Shown: in pieces, positions 10,429 through 22,170 of the stretch
Numbering within the stretch: position 1 is the stretch's first letter
Layout: each line of letters opens with the position of its first letter
Program-made: the position numbers and the translations under genes
Origin: Armillaria gallica
Taxonomy: Eukaryota; Basidiomycota; Agaricomycetes; Agaricales; Physalacriaceae
Direction of reading: 5' to 3'
Length of the DNA: 64,000 bases
Assembly (NCBI GenBank): GCA_037576215.1
Contig: JBANDB010000005.1
Span: 682,001-746,000 of the forward strand
Notes under the pieces: generated by a model
What the model was told of the DNA's origin: nothing
What the model saw: the letters and a program-made list of their open reading frames with translations, nothing else
Database searches by the model: none

Positions 10429-11073
10429 GGTGTATTGACGAGTTTACCCCTTCGCAGTCAGCTAAGATGGAGTATGCCGCGAAATCGCTGACCCTGTCCA
10501 CACCTGGATCCATGAAGCAGATGAAGGCCGCCAAAAGCAAGACGAACGAGGGACAACCGGCCGGAATTGAGTGGGACATAGTGAATGCCGATTCTATCGT
10601 GCTGTTGGGGATAACACATGCGCTGGGGTGCGTGTAGCAAATTGCGTGATATTTTTGATGCATAATGACCGGCCCTGTAGATGCTGCATCCAGGGAATCG
10701 CATGTGACGTACCTTCAGTGCGTGTAACACTGTCGTCTCAGCATGATCACGTTCTCATCCAATTACAGGTACTCTCTCAACAGGCAAGCATCTTCCCTCT
10801 ATACCACACCAAGCCGCCAATTATTCCCAGATTTAGCCAAGGTTGGCGGATACTGCGATCGAAGGGCTTCGGAGACATGGATGGTGATGCGGCTGGTGTT
10901 CGGTACGCATCTAGACCATTAAGAAACACTGTCTTGAATAATCTGCGAAGAAGTCGTGGGATCAGAATTATATGAATAAATTGGGACCTATCTGGTAAAG
11001 CGAAATCTTGGTATCCACTCTGTCGCCACAATTACCAACAAGACCAGGCTCTTCGGCAAACGGTCTGGAGGGT
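10429..11073 (+). pseudogene. IML2/TTC39-like (DUF3808) pseudogene, N-terminal part
   Basis: The frame around 10440-10620 reads '[20 protein letters not shown]'. After a phase-0 intron (about 10622-10678, GTGCGTG...CTGTAG) comes 'ESHVTYLQCV', the signature N-terminal repeat of IML2/TTC39 family proteins (mitochondrial outer membrane/inclusion-body clearance in yeast). The next family block, with 'VFLNGLDAYRTPAASP', lies on the minus strand at about 10790-10985: the right order but inverted. A plus-strand 'NKTRLFGKRSG' then leads to the LTR insertion at 11074. The 5' end is missing, replaced by cassette DNA. Family assignment is from remembered family patterns and is moderately strong. Confidence 0.65.
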
Positions 11074-11581
11074 TGTTATGGATATCAGGTACCTGCTGAC
11101 TCGGCCCATGAGTCAACATATGCCTGTACTCGGGCTTCTCGGTCTCAAAGGTGACTCGCTCGTATCTTATCTTACTTTCTCTATTTTTCCTACAGACACC
11201 AGAATACAGTAGAACATTGTAGAACAATAATGACTCGAAACCTCTAGTATATAATCACAGTCTGTACTATTGTATATCTTAATCTAATTTTACTACTCTT
11301 CAAAGTCCACTTCACTGTGTGATTTAAGCATCTTTGATCGGTTACGCCCAGCGCTTGCCAGTCAACTGCTTCCCGACTACGCCTAGCGCTTGTCGGAAAC
11401 CTTGTCAGTTACGCCTAGCGCTTGCTGACGCCCTCGTTAACTACGCCTAGCGCTTGTTAGCACCCTATCGGATCCCTCTTGGTGGTTGGAACTCGGCTTT
11501 AGGACATCCTCGCTCACAACTTGGGTTTTACTCGAGTATTCATTACTTTGTGTATTACTCTAAATACCCTGATTCTTAACA
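11074..11581 (+). mobile_element. Solo LTR, 508 bp, with AGGGT target-site duplication
   Basis: Ends TGTTATGGAT...TTCTTAACA, flanked by direct AGGGT at 11069-11073 and 11582-11586. It carries four TACGCC(T/C)AGCGCTTG repeats between 11341 and 11460, and is the same family as 4597-5123. Excising one AGGGT copy with the LTR rejoins an open IML2-like frame (GKRSGG to STP), so the insertion broke that gene. Confidence 0.93.
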
Positions 11582-11720
11582 AGGGTCCACCCCAACGGTG
11601 CCGCAGCCTAAAGGTCTTGTCGACGAGCTCGTTATATCAGGCACGGGTCTCGAGTTTGGACTCTTTAAGCCCGTTTTCTCGCTATTGCCTAAACGTATAC
11701 AGTAACTCTCGTTCCGCTTC
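11582..11720 (+). pseudogene. IML2/TTC39-like pseudogene, middle exon
   Basis: Encodes 'GLVDELVISGTGLEFGLFKP' and then VFSLLPKRIQ, which fits the family block '(I/V)(I/S)GTAFGYGLF.LVFSLLP'. The exon ends at a GTAACT donor just before the next insertion. The intron resumes at 18563 and its acceptor is near 18600 (CTCAG before GGGCATTG), giving the continuous reading LPKRIQGIVGFIGFN. Confidence 0.7.
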
Positions 11721-12084
11721 TGTTATGGATATCGGGTCTTTTCCGATCTGTACACGAGTTAACACATGCTTTCTCTCAGAGTTCTCGGTCTTGACCTCGG
11801 CCTACTGGCATTTTCTCATATCTTCTCTATTCTTCTTGATAATGGAATGCGATGGAATCTTATAGAATAATACTAACTCGAGTCCTTGCTAGTAGTGTAC
11901 CAGTGCCCGTCTGCGTCGGGTCAGACCTTGCTTGTGAACGGAGGGAAGAATATATAAGAAGTACCTCGACTGTTCTACCTAGATACTTAGACAGTACATG
12001 AAAGGCTGTTTTTTCTATGATGATGACCAGTAAACGCTACCTTACCTGTACCACTTAGTCAGGCAGATACGTGGTTTCTTAACA
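11721..12084 (+). mobile_element. Variant LTR (left end of the composite insertion)
   Basis: 364 bp bounded by TGTTATGGAT and TTCTTAACA. It contains a TATA-like AATATATAAG at about 11950, but lacks the TACGCCTAGCGCTTG repeats of its relatives. No direct repeat follows the right end (CGGAC against GCTTC), so it is a 5' LTR rather than a solo insertion. Confidence 0.6.
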
Positions 12085-12799
12085 CGGACAATTTTGGGCA
12101 GGCGCAATGACAGTAAGGGAACTTTCATGGACAGTGGTAAGAAGAGATTGTAGTCAGAGATTGACCAGTGGGCTGGCTCAATTTCAGACCATGTAGTGAG
12201 GAGAAGGGAGGGGAATTATTCGTGGAACGAATTTCGTTCTGTGCCGAGCTACACATCGACATGATTTCCTGGCATGGGTTAGCATTGCTAGGGAACCAAG
12301 TGAAATACTGTAACTGGAAAACCAATAAGCACGAGGACAACAGATGGACGAAAAGCTAACAGTGCATGAATTATCTGTAAGTTCTTCGCCATATTTTTCT
12401 TTCGACCGACATGTTCGTCATAGTTTCTCTTTTTATTTAAGTACATACCAGAAATTTTTTAAACATTATTTAACATTGTTGCTTACCTTTGTTGTTATCT
12501 ATTTGCTCATGTTAGAAAATCACAACTTTTGCGACTCAGGGGGAGACCTTGTCAAGCAAGGTGATAGTATGGAAGGGTAGACTGGCACACTCATTTCAAA
12601 TGTATCTGTGCCTGGGTACCACAGACACTTCACCATGACTACAAGTGTTTCATACATTTATGTTAATAGCATTAAGTACATTTAAGGTCATTATATGGAC
12701 ATTTATGTTGCATTAAGAACATTCTTTTGCATCCATATTGTAAATAGAGCATTTTATGACATAGGATTTAAATATCATTTGTTATCATGCGACATGCTC

Positions 12800-14335
12800 T
12801 CCTACATATCATTCACACCAGGATACTGGACAGCTCATAACTGATCTTCTCTCCTCTCATCTTGACTACAGACAGGACATGAAGTGCATTATGCCTTCTA
12901 GCACAGTCACACCTGTCATGAGGAAGGTGAGGACAGAGGAGTTTCAGGGAGAAAGGGAGGCCTTCAGAACTATACATGCCCCCAGTCTGTCTATTGCTAG
13001 TGGACAATCATGAGGAGCAGATGAAGGAATTAAACAAAGGTGCAATAAATAAAGCATGTTCATGAGCCACAGTCATCACATGCATCATTACTCAGTTGGA
13101 GATTCCCCGATTCTTTCCGATAGTAGAGAGGAAGAAAGAGGGAATTGTCAAGCCCTCCACAACCGTTTGCCCACCGTAGACTGTGGGCAGGAGCTATGTG
13201 GTCATGTTTGACTTTGTGTACTTGTGCTTCTGATGCAGACAAGGCCTATCTGAGTTCCTCCTTAAGTGCTGTAAGACTCTTTCTGAGATTGTCTTGCTGC
13301 AGTGTCGCCCGTTCGTGTGATTTGGCATTATAAAGAGGTGGGCTTTTCATGGTTTGTGCACATACATTTCATCAGACAGCTGCCCTCCCCCCTACCCACA
13401 CTGATACCTTCTGTACATTGACTTTGATCCTCCTGTTTCATGTTCTAGTTTGCTGACTCTTTTCTCGTTGCTCATAGCTGTCCAGAATATCTATGCTTGA
13501 TGTTCTATATTGTTGCTGCTCGGCAGCATGACTCAGGTGTTTGAATTGCATTCAGCACTTGTAACTCCTTAATTGAAATAGTGTTTCATCCTCAAGTTTC
13601 TGCATCAGTTGCCATTCCGGGTTGTTCATCCATTCAGCCGTGAAGATGGAGATGATTCTGATTCTGATGAATTTTATATCTTAAGATATTCTGCATACTA
13701 CGATGTACTGTATAATCCCCATTTTCATCACTCCATGTTTGCTACTGCTGAGGGAGTGAAGACTTGGCTAAGTCACTGTGTCTCAACTGTTTCTCGATGT
13801 ATGCGGCTTGGGAGATTGTGCGGATATCCTACTTCAACGATTTCTTTGTGGTAGAAAATCCTTTGAAAAACTCGCACGTTACACTGTCAAATCATGTGCT
13901 TGGCGCTCGCCTCGCCAGACTTTCATCTGTGTTGTCCATTTGCAAACATGGAGAAAAATCAGTTGGTGAACACACTCGACGGCATCAGTGTCAGAATGAT
14001 TCAAAGCTGTATTTCCGTACCCAGGGAAAAAAAGACATCGAGATGAGGTCATTGCTGCTGTCGCTGTCAAATTCACCTCTTTGGCAAGAGAGGTGGCAGT
14101 ATCAAATGAGGAAGATTTGCATATTTGATTTTCCAAAGAGACCATGTTTTGGCTGTCAGGAGATAGACGGGATGATGTCTTCTGTCTCTTCCAAAGTTGC
14201 CTCTCAGGGTGTTTGTTTCTGGCTGTTGTTCTTCCACAGTATGGTGATGTGTACCTTGGTGGGGGTCCATGTGTCTTGAACCCTGTGATTGGAAGCGTGG
14301 ATCCGGAATCAGATCTGAAAACCTTCATGACTCAG
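12800..14335 (+). pseudogene. Decayed coding remnants, unrecognised
   Basis: Several conserved-looking pieces remain, but no single frame. At 12800-13010 a plus frame runs 'QLITDLLSSHLDYRQDMK...'. At about 13060-13340 the minus strand looks coiled-coil-like. At 13609-14335 plus-frame pieces read 'GDCADILLQRFLCGRKSFEK' and, further on, 'VLPQYGDVYLGGGP'. I do not recognise the family. Stops and shifts and the lack of CpG indicate an old pseudogene. It lies inside the LTR-bounded insertion, so it may be captured or transposon-derived sequence. Confidence 0.4.
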
Positions 14336-16359
14336 GTTCGTCGCTTGCCCTTGGCATGGTTGATGACTTATCTCCTACACTTACATTACTCCAGAGGGAA
14401 AAGTTTTCCTTGTGCTCCTAGGGATGAGATGATGATGTTGGAATGGTGGAATGAGTAATTTATTAGCCTACCTGAGATAGAACTCAGAATTCCGACACCA
14501 ATGGGCTGTCCCTCACTCGCTAGTGTAAATATAAGACTCCTAGAGTGCGCGAACCTTACTGTGCCAGTTGCAGGTTCCCTTCAAAGATTTGCTCCATAGT
14601 TGTAACTTGTAGCATATACTTTTTTGTTAATTTGTTCTCTGCATGTTAATACTTTGTCGCTGATTCCTTCGTAAATACATTGTAATCCTTGTAAAATCTT
14701 CCAATAAATCATAGTAAGCAAGTGTCTTCTCAGAGTCCAGATTTGTGATGCTGCTAGAAGCAGATGGAAAGAATCAGGGACTGGCACAGAATGTGTCACT
14801 ACCACAGATGAAATATTGAAACAATTGGTGGGCAGTTAACCCCCTGCCCCAGTCTCAGGCTACTTTAAACTTTTCTCCATTCCTTGGCTGACCTAGTAAC
14901 CAGAAACGACTCCAATCCTAGATTTGGCTGAAAATGGCCTGATATTGATGGCTGATCCCATCAATTGGCTAAAATACCTGTAGAGCTCTACAGCCTCATG
15001 ACTAAGCAAAACATGTGAAGATACCTGTTGAGCTCTACTACTCTATGACTCAGCAAAACATGTGAAGTACCTGTAGAGAAGCAGGTTGTCACAAGATTTC
15101 ATTACATCAGACACCTTGTGTGTTATCTTTATGTCAGGTTTTTACATTTTGCCCTTGGCAACACTACTAAACATTCAGCACCTCCTCCCCCTTATATGAT
15201 GCCCTTACATTGCCTGCTGCCCTCCTGACCATTGCTACAATGATTCAGGCACAGTCACCATCTAAAAGTGGACTCTAGCATGCTTCAGCATTGGCACTCC
15301 AGCTGGATTGCTGGATTGGCTTATGGGCACTGGCTCCTGGATTGGGCACCAGATTTCCCACCCTCCCACTTGCTGTTTGTTACAGGCCCTAAAAATAATA
15401 TAGTGCATTCTGGTACTGACCCCTGACCCAATTCGATGTCGCTGCCCATTTTGGCTGTATTCGATGTCACTGCCTTGGATGTAGCAAACTGTGGGAAAAT
15501 ATCAATCCCAATCTGGCAGGCTTCAATTTTTTAAAAGCAGGCCGAAATTTGGGATCCTGGGTACAATAAATCCTTTAATTCTCATTGAGAAATATGTACA
15601 TTTCACATCTCTATGAAAAACAATAAACCATTAGCTTCAAAGCTCACTTTTACCTCCCAGACCGTAGTGAAAATTACCATTAGCTAAAGACCGTAGTGAA
15701 AACTTTGACAAGAGTTTGCCAGAGCAGGCTCAAATCACTGCTCTCCTCAATATTTCACCAATTCTTTTATTTTTGATGCATTTCTGGGCTGTAGAAATGT
15801 AATCAAGTACTTATCATATCTGTATTAACTTATACTAATAGGTATCAGGGCAGAATTGATGCTCAATAACTCAATACATAGCAATTTCATTCTCAAAAGT
15901 AGTAAAACCTACTGCTTCAATGGTAAATGCCACTATACACCACAAAATTAACATGAAGTGTCCCCAAGATCATGTGTGGCACTTACATATAGTGGTTTAA
16001 ACCTAAATATAATAGTGCCCTGAAGAAAAGATTGTGTAGCCATACCCAATAGTGCAACAAGTTGAGAAACATTCACATTGTATTGACTTTCACTTAAGGA
16101 TTGGACTTGGTATCAAGACATGTATCAATGGATCAGGGTGGATCAGAGGCCTGGATACAATACTATAACTTGTATTTTAGGATATCCTGCTGCCATGATA
16201 CTATTTAGGACAATGGTAAGAGGTGTAGTAGCAATATATTGTTCAGAAAGACCCAAAATGTGGGGTAATGAAAGTAAAATGGGAAATATCATATGATACA
16301 AGTACTCTAATATGCTGTAAACTACATACAAATATTATAAACACATGTACAGAAATATC
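14336..16359. other. CpG-poor intergenic/decayed DNA
   Basis: No gene supported; frames are short. The only internal structure is the 47-bp tandem repeat at 14974-15085. Overall composition is AT-leaning with almost no CpG. Confidence 0.5.
14974..15085. repeat. 47-bp tandem repeat, about 2.3 copies
   Basis: Units begin at 14974, 15021 and about 15067 with (A/G)TACCTGT(A/T)GAG and contain GACT(A/C)AGCAAAACATGTGAAG. Imperfect, with transitions between copies. Confidence 0.75.
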
Positions 16360-17920
16360 CCAATGGTTTCCAGGACCTTGGAGGGCATGCATCGAGCAGT
16401 AGAAGCATTCTGAGGGTCCATTCTGCTTGCTCGATCACCCTCAACCGTACATCCACAGAGTGATCAAGTGGCTGTGTGGCACCTTTTTTTTGTCCCTTCC
16501 CACCACTCTCCCCTCGTTTTACACCCTCTTGCTTGTCTATATTGCCCACTTTTATGGGTTAAAGGTATGTTTTACTTCATATAACTACTAATACATTGAT
16601 TTTAAGTCTTTTTGGCACATCTGGAGGACCCAAGAGCCCCAGGTAGCAATCCTTTCACTCCTCACCTGTGTGTAAGCCCTTGCATGAGGCATCAACATGC
16701 AAGATGTCCATATGATGCACCATATCAAAGAGCATCCATTAGGATGACAATGATGATGATCTTGCCTAGGTGTTTCCCCGGAAACAGGTGCCATCCCCAT
16801 CCCCCTACCTAACATTCCCTCTACTGACATTGGGGTTAATTGCCTATGTGTGGTGAATTCATATACTGAAAGGACCATGTATGAGGCAGAGGATTTAAAA
16901 TTGGGGGCAATCTGCAAGCATGGGAAATGAACAGGCATACAGCAGCCAGCACAAGGATGAGAATGAATAGGATGGCAACAATAAGGACAGGAATGGCATG
17001 GTCAGTCAAAGGATGATGGAGGAGTATGGTAGAGGGTATGGCAGGGTTGTGAGTCAAAGAGGACAAATGCAAGAGGCATAATGGGGAGGAAAGCTATGGG
17101 TGGGATGGCGGGAGCAAGATTGGGCCCCTGACAGCCAATGAAGGAAGTGATGAGGACAACCCTCTGGGTGTTGATTGCCCACCTCAGTACACAACAGACA
17201 ATGCCAAGATGACAATGCAGCAAGCATCAACAGCCCCGCTGCTGCCACTCCTGCATGATTCCAACATCGGTCCCTACCGCCTGCCCCAGGCCCTAAATAG
17301 CTGCAAACTTCATGCATCCCCCATTTTTGACATGGGGGATCACGACTATCAGGCACTTTTTTCCCCAGACATCATCATCACTGACAACAATGACAACGAC
17401 CCTGGATCCCCATCCCTGCCACATCCTGTGCCCTCTGCTGACTATACAACCACCATCAGACCACCACTCCCATTTTTAATAGCAGGGAATCTGATAGTGG
17501 TGTTCATTTCCCCTCATGAGCCCACCCTGATGCTCAATCCTGCCATCGGTCCCTGTGCACCTCCCAGCCTGCCCCCAGATTGAGCCACTACCACGGGCTC
17601 CCTCTCAATACCCAATATACTCACAGGGTATCACAATGCTATGACCAGCATGCTCACTCAACCCTATCAATAATTCCTGCCATTGACAATGCCCTAACCT
17701 CGATACCCCCATTTTCAGGTTTTGCATCATTGTGCATCCTGTTTCACCACTGTTCACTCACCCTGACAAGTTTAGAGTCCATCAAAACCAGATGCATTCT
17801 AGAGTGTCTGCCAGCACATACATTAGCTCCCACCTGTAATCTCACTATTTTATTAGTTTTATTTATATTTAATATTTACATGAATATATTAAATATTAAA
17901 ATTCTGAATCATTGAAAGAA
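16360..17920 (+). pseudogene. Decayed element shared with 49.4-50.7 kb (inverted)
   Basis: Matches to the reverse complement of about 49.42-50.70 kb are visible: GATCAAGTG(G/A)CTGT, then a GTATGT...TTTTAG/GTCTTT intron-like stretch, then a conserved block (CCCAAGAGCCC, TGTGTAAGCCCT). The retained GTATG...AG boundary suggests a gene with an intron. Open frames such as 17209-17583 are proline-rich and unconvincing. Family not recognised. Confidence 0.45.
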
Positions 17921-18289
17921 AAAAGATACATCCAAATATGTTGAATGGAATCCAGCCAATTTTGGATTTGGGGCATGGGCATCATGTTGGGAATGCACAA
18001 GGATATTTTTTAATGCCAGTGTGTAGGTGGCCAGAGGCAAATACCAGGTATTGAAGAACATAATCAGTGACAAATATTTAATAAAAATACTAAATTGTTA
18101 TTACCCAAATAACTATTGCCAAGAATGATATATGAGTAATCAATGATCTCATAGAGGTTTTCAAGGTCTCCTTTCCATATATGGTTATGTAGAAAATAAC
18201 CACGAATAGAAATTTTAATAAAATGTAACGATTGCTGTTGACACTTTTTCACAATTTTCAGTTAATTTTGCATTTTTAAGGGCTGACAT
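17921..18289. other. AT-rich DNA before the right-hand LTR
   Basis: No gene. AT-rich with TAAATATT-type runs near 17850-17900 and 18060-18240. It adjoins the LTR fragment at 18290. Confidence 0.4.
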
Positions 18290-18562
18290 TCGTTGTGATC
18301 GTAATTATACAGTATTAGACTCTTAAGCTAATTTTACTACTCTTTGACATCCACTTAACTACATGATCTAAGCATTTCTGATCGGTTACGCTTAGCGCTT
18401 GCCACTCCGTTCGCCTTCCAACTACGCCTAGCGCTTGTTAACACCCTTATTAGATCCCTCTTGGTGGTTGGAACTCGCTCTCGGACATCCTCACTCACAA
18501 CTCTGGTTTTACTTGAGAATTCATTAACTCGTGTATTAGCTCAAATACCCTGATTCTTAACA
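18290..18562 (+). mobile_element. 3' part of an LTR (right end of composite insertion)
   Basis: Aligns with the last about 270 bp of the LTRs at 4597-5123 and 11074-11581, including two TACGC(C/T)TAGCGCTTG motifs, TTGGTGGTTGGAACTCG and the TTCTTAACA end. It is followed directly by GCTTC, the target duplication shared with 11716-11720. Confidence 0.85.
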
Positions 18563-19970
18563 GCTTCTTCCATTGTCTACTCACCTTTGCTCAGGGGCAT
18601 TGTCGGTTTCATTGGTTTTAACCATGATCGAAAGCTTGTCTCTACAAGCACTTGCGGTTTCCGGTGCCAGACCCGGCTCACATTTGGTTTTTACTTTCCT
18701 GGTGCTGATGACATACCACCCCATCGTTCTCCTCGTTGTGGATATTGAAACAGCTATTTGCATATAATATGGGAGGTCATTACTTTTTCCTGACGTGTTA
18801 ACAAGGCAAAGATCAAGCGAATGTCATACGACGCCCCGAGGCTAGTATGGACAGTTCTGTGAGATGGGCTGAAGCCCGATGGGGAGGTTGCGCTTAAGCA
18901 GGTCAATACGCTACTTGTGTTTAAACTAGCTTGGACGTTACTCGCACAGAGAGGCTGCCACAGAATTCGTAACAATGACGGAGTTGAACAACTGGAGTCC
19001 TGTCACGTATTATTTCATCGCGTGTGGTGAGATTGTTTGTGTTTTTTCTTCTCATTCTGATGACCTTCATTGTAGGATGCTACAACACCATCGACAAACT
19101 AGGCAAGGCCCAGGAGCTGTTCGACGCAGTTCCTGGAATAACTGATAGCAAAAACTGGGTGGTAAGGTTTGCCAATGGAGGTTCTAATCGAGAAGAAGAG
19201 TCGGTATCGTCGCATATCCAGTCTTTTTTTACCTTTCCTGATATCCATCCACCGTTGTGTTCTACAAGGAAAAGAAGAAACGATGTGACGGGGACAAGAA
19301 GAATCTTGTACAATGCATGAAGATTAGTCTAGCCGAAAGGTTCGTTGCTTGCTAATGCTGAATGTTTCTCTGACCTTGTATTTTAGAGATGGTGATATGT
19401 AAGCATTACCCGACGACCCTTCAAGTGAAAATGACATCGTTACAGTCTGGAACACTCACGAGCAAATCTCGAAGGCCATCGCTTAGGCTCACGTTTGAGA
19501 TTAGGTGTCCCTCACGCCGCGACCCACCATACAGAGAGCTTATATAGAAACTCTAGACCTACCTCCTCGCTCTCGCCCTCAGCTAGTCCAATTCTTCACA
19601 TTTCTTACTAAGGCACCGTCAGACTTGGACACGCCTGATGAGCTCGCTTTACGATCACTTCTGCTCGGCATCGTCCACCGTGTAATGGAAGACTTGCAAA
19701 CCTCTCGCGTATTTTTTCGAGACGCGATTGACAAGCAGGCGGATATCCGCGTCAGTACATGGATTTGTGGTGTGGTGACGTTGGAGTTGGCTGTCTTTGA
19801 CCTGAAGGGAGGCGATAGCGAAGGAGGGAGAAGGATGGGCGGAGGTGCTAGAGAGTGCCGAGGCCAAGCTGGACAATGCGATGGCTATGGCACCAAACTC
19901 TACCGATTTGTCGTCGAGGTTGGGTAGCCATATCTTGATGCTGAGGGAAGAGATTGAGATCAAGAGGTAG
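18563..19970 (+). pseudogene. IML2/TTC39-like (DUF3808) pseudogene, C-terminal part
   Basis: Successive family blocks appear in order: GIVGFIGFNHDRK (about 18600), then in another frame LALAVSGA-like and FLVLMTYHPIVLL; 'NKAKIKRMSYDAP' and 'LLVFKLAWTLLAQRG' (about 18800-18960); MTELNNWSPVTYYFIAC; after an intron 'DKLGKAQELFDAVPGI'; VWNTHEQIS; and 'DADIRVSTWICGVVTLELAV'-like sequence ending LREEIEIKR with a TAG at 19968-19970. IML2/TTC39 proteins are TPR-type proteins at the mitochondrial outer membrane, linked in yeast to inclusion-body clearance. Frameshifts and in-frame stops (for example near 18840 and 19400) and the upstream insertions make it a pseudogene. CpG content is high, so inactivation looks recent. 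Confidence 0.75.
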
Positions 19971-20420
19971 ATACCTTCGGGAAATGTAAAGCAATAGAAG
20001 GCGAGGAAACATCGTAATCATTGTTCTTGACGCTATTACGGGGCGGATTGGGAACGTAATACGTACAGGTACTATTTGTTTTGAAGTTCAGCATATCACT
20101 CACTTTACTTCGGATGTAGACTCATTGATAATTACCTACTGTTCGTAGGATTGAATGTCCGAATACTCAAGATACTTTAATTCACTGACTTCGTAGTTCA
20201 GTAGAGCAAAGGGACAATAAGAGCATAGGACTCAGATCTTGCCACTCGAATGCGATGGCCCTCACATGCTGGTGGAGCTGATGATGCTACTAACCATTCG
20301 TGTGACGGGCACAAAATTTGATGAATCATGATGGAGACCTGTTGCATCGACGGGCTTGATTTGGTGAGAAGAACCATTTCAGATTTAATAAGGGCCTGAG
20401 TCGGGAAGGAAGGGATTGGC
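19971..20420. other. 3' flank of the IML2-like gene
   Basis: No gene seen; presumably 3'-UTR and intergenic DNA leading into the TLDc copy at 20.4 kb. Matching to the 37-kb copy begins only near 20430. Confidence 0.4.
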
Positions 20421-22170
20421 ACGAAGTCAAGTAAGGGAAGGAAAAGGCGGCCCGGCCCGTGGTCCGGATTTTCTGTCGCAATCAAGGCAAACAAGCGCAT
20501 ATAACCATCTTTACTTCGATTCTACTGCTACGACACACGGTATCTATGAATCCTGCTGTCCCAAGTTTGCACAAACGAAAATACAACGACTTCGATGAGC
20601 TCTTTTCACCGTCTCGGGAGATTGGCCGTGGCTCATCAGTGCAAGGACAGAGTTCCATTACTGGGGCATCGAAGCAAGGATGGGTCCATTCTAATGCGTG
20701 CATAACCTCACTGACAAACCTTTATGCTTAAAGAAAGCCCGATGATACGCGGCCGAGAGGACCAGAGACAGGTCATTGATTTGGATGAGTACATAAAAGT
20801 GCGTTCTTTCCGACTTGTGAGGAGGCGTGCGTTGAAGGCTACGCAGTGGTTATGGCGTTCATCGATACCTGTGTGAGACATTGAAGAGCGGATCGGCAGA
20901 TTCACCACGCTGTTCTCACCACCGATACCTCGGGCATTCCCGACCAATACTCCGCCTCCACTCCCCCACTTTGACTCACCCTGCTCTCCAGACGACAATC
21001 CTGCCCTACTCGGACCCGCCAGCGACTGCACCGTTCTCGCCTGTGGTTACGAGCCACATGTTCTTCAAGGAGGCGAAACGCACACAGGAGCAGAATAAGT
21101 GTGATGTATCGCATGAGCCACTACGCAACAATATCATCCGTCTTATCACCCGTCGCCCACTCCAAGACACTCCCATCACATGAAGACATTTCTCCTGCCA
21201 GCCTCTCCCTCTGCATGCGCCAGTTTCAATTCTCTCTTTCATCACCACGTCGAACGCACACGTCCGCACTCGGTCGTTCCAGTCGAAATATCGCACGAGA
21301 CTCCGTTCACACCACATAGTAGTGCTTCGGAGACCTCAAGGCCTCATCTGTGGTATTCATTCCTACGATTGATGCACCGGGGTATCACGGTGAGGGCTAC
21401 GACTAGGATAAATGATTCTCGAAGGATCTGAAGATGGAGCTGGCAAATAAGGAGAATGTATGCAGATTCTGCCACATCTTCCTGCTCTTTTGCCTCTGTC
21501 TTACACACGGACCCTCCTCTAATTCCTGGACCAACACGACATTTCTCTCACCACGCTGTATTCACAGTCGGAGTAGACCAAGTCCATTGGTGCACTCGCC
21601 GTTGTCATGGACGATGGCGACACCGTGTTTGGCGCGTTTGTAGCCGACGGAATACGGCAGAGCAGGGGTAGGGGCTACTGTGGCAGCACAGAGTCGTACG
21701 TTTCCTCCCTTCCTTCCGAGGCTATTCTCATCGTTTTCAGTTTCCTATCGCAGTTTTCCGACGGCAAGCTTTTGGTCTATACAATACCAGGGAGGAATTA
21801 CTCTGTTTTCGTAGGGCAAACCTCTTGGTGAGTGCCAAGCGGCATACGATGGGGCAGCATAGGGCCTAATGATGAATGGGAAAGTTCGACATTTCTGAAC
21901 CCTGCAGGACGTAATGTATTCAAGCTGTACGACGATGTGATTCTTAAGACGGCGAAGAATTTCAGGGAGCTGGCTATGGGAGAGCAAGGCTTTAGGTATT
22001 CTAATCATAGCTTCCATCGTATGATTCCTAAAGTGAGTCAACTTTCCTTTCTCAGGCGATGCCATTCTCATAATTGACATAATTGGTACGCTGCAGTTCG
22101 TGATCCAGGACGGCGACTCCACAGCGCTTAACGGTACCAGTATTAAGTCGATATACAGGTAGAAGTTCAA
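20421..22170 (+). pseudogene. TLDc (OXR1-like)-cyclophilin pseudogene, copy 3
   Basis: The N-terminal region (20.4-21.4 kb) contains FDELFSPSREIGR and, after 21.35 kb, the OXR1-type lead-in IDAPGYHGEGY...SKDLKMELANKEN. The TLDc domain follows (about 21.5-21.83 kb) with FGAFVADGIRQSRGRGYCGS and ILIVFSFLSQFSDGKL. It breaks off at VFVGQTSW and is followed by cyclophilin: [20 protein letters not shown], 'HSFHRMIPK', an intron, and FVIQDGDSTALNGTSIKSIY up to about 22160. The cyclophilin C-terminus is absent and kinase-upstream DNA follows. Several frameshifts. CpG-rich, unlike its direct copy at 37-38.5 kb. Confidence 0.75.

Larger units (their letters stand above)
11721..18562 (+). mobile_element. 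Composite LTR-bounded insertion in an IML2-like intron, GCTTC duplication
   Basis: The left end begins TGTTATGGAT at 11721 and the right end closes TTCTTAACA at 18562. The flanks carry direct GCTTC at 11716-11720 and 18563-18567, showing one insertion event. An LTR-like unit is at 11721-12084 and a 3' LTR portion at about 18290-18562; the two differ in sequence, so the element is chimeric or was later modified. The interior has no recognisable gag or pol. About 12.4-18.29 kb is strikingly CpG-poor between CpG-richer LTR ends. Confidence 0.7.

Noticed and set aside
17209..17583. Open frame of 124 codons as a gene
   Set aside because: Proline-rich low-complexity composition, CpG-poor setting and lack of frame conservation with the related copy at 49-51 kb.
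11721..18562. Full-length LTR retrotransposon
   Set aside because: Ends and GCTTC duplication are convincing, but no gag, protease, integrase or reverse transcriptase remnants are visible inside and the two LTR portions differ, so it is called a composite insertion.
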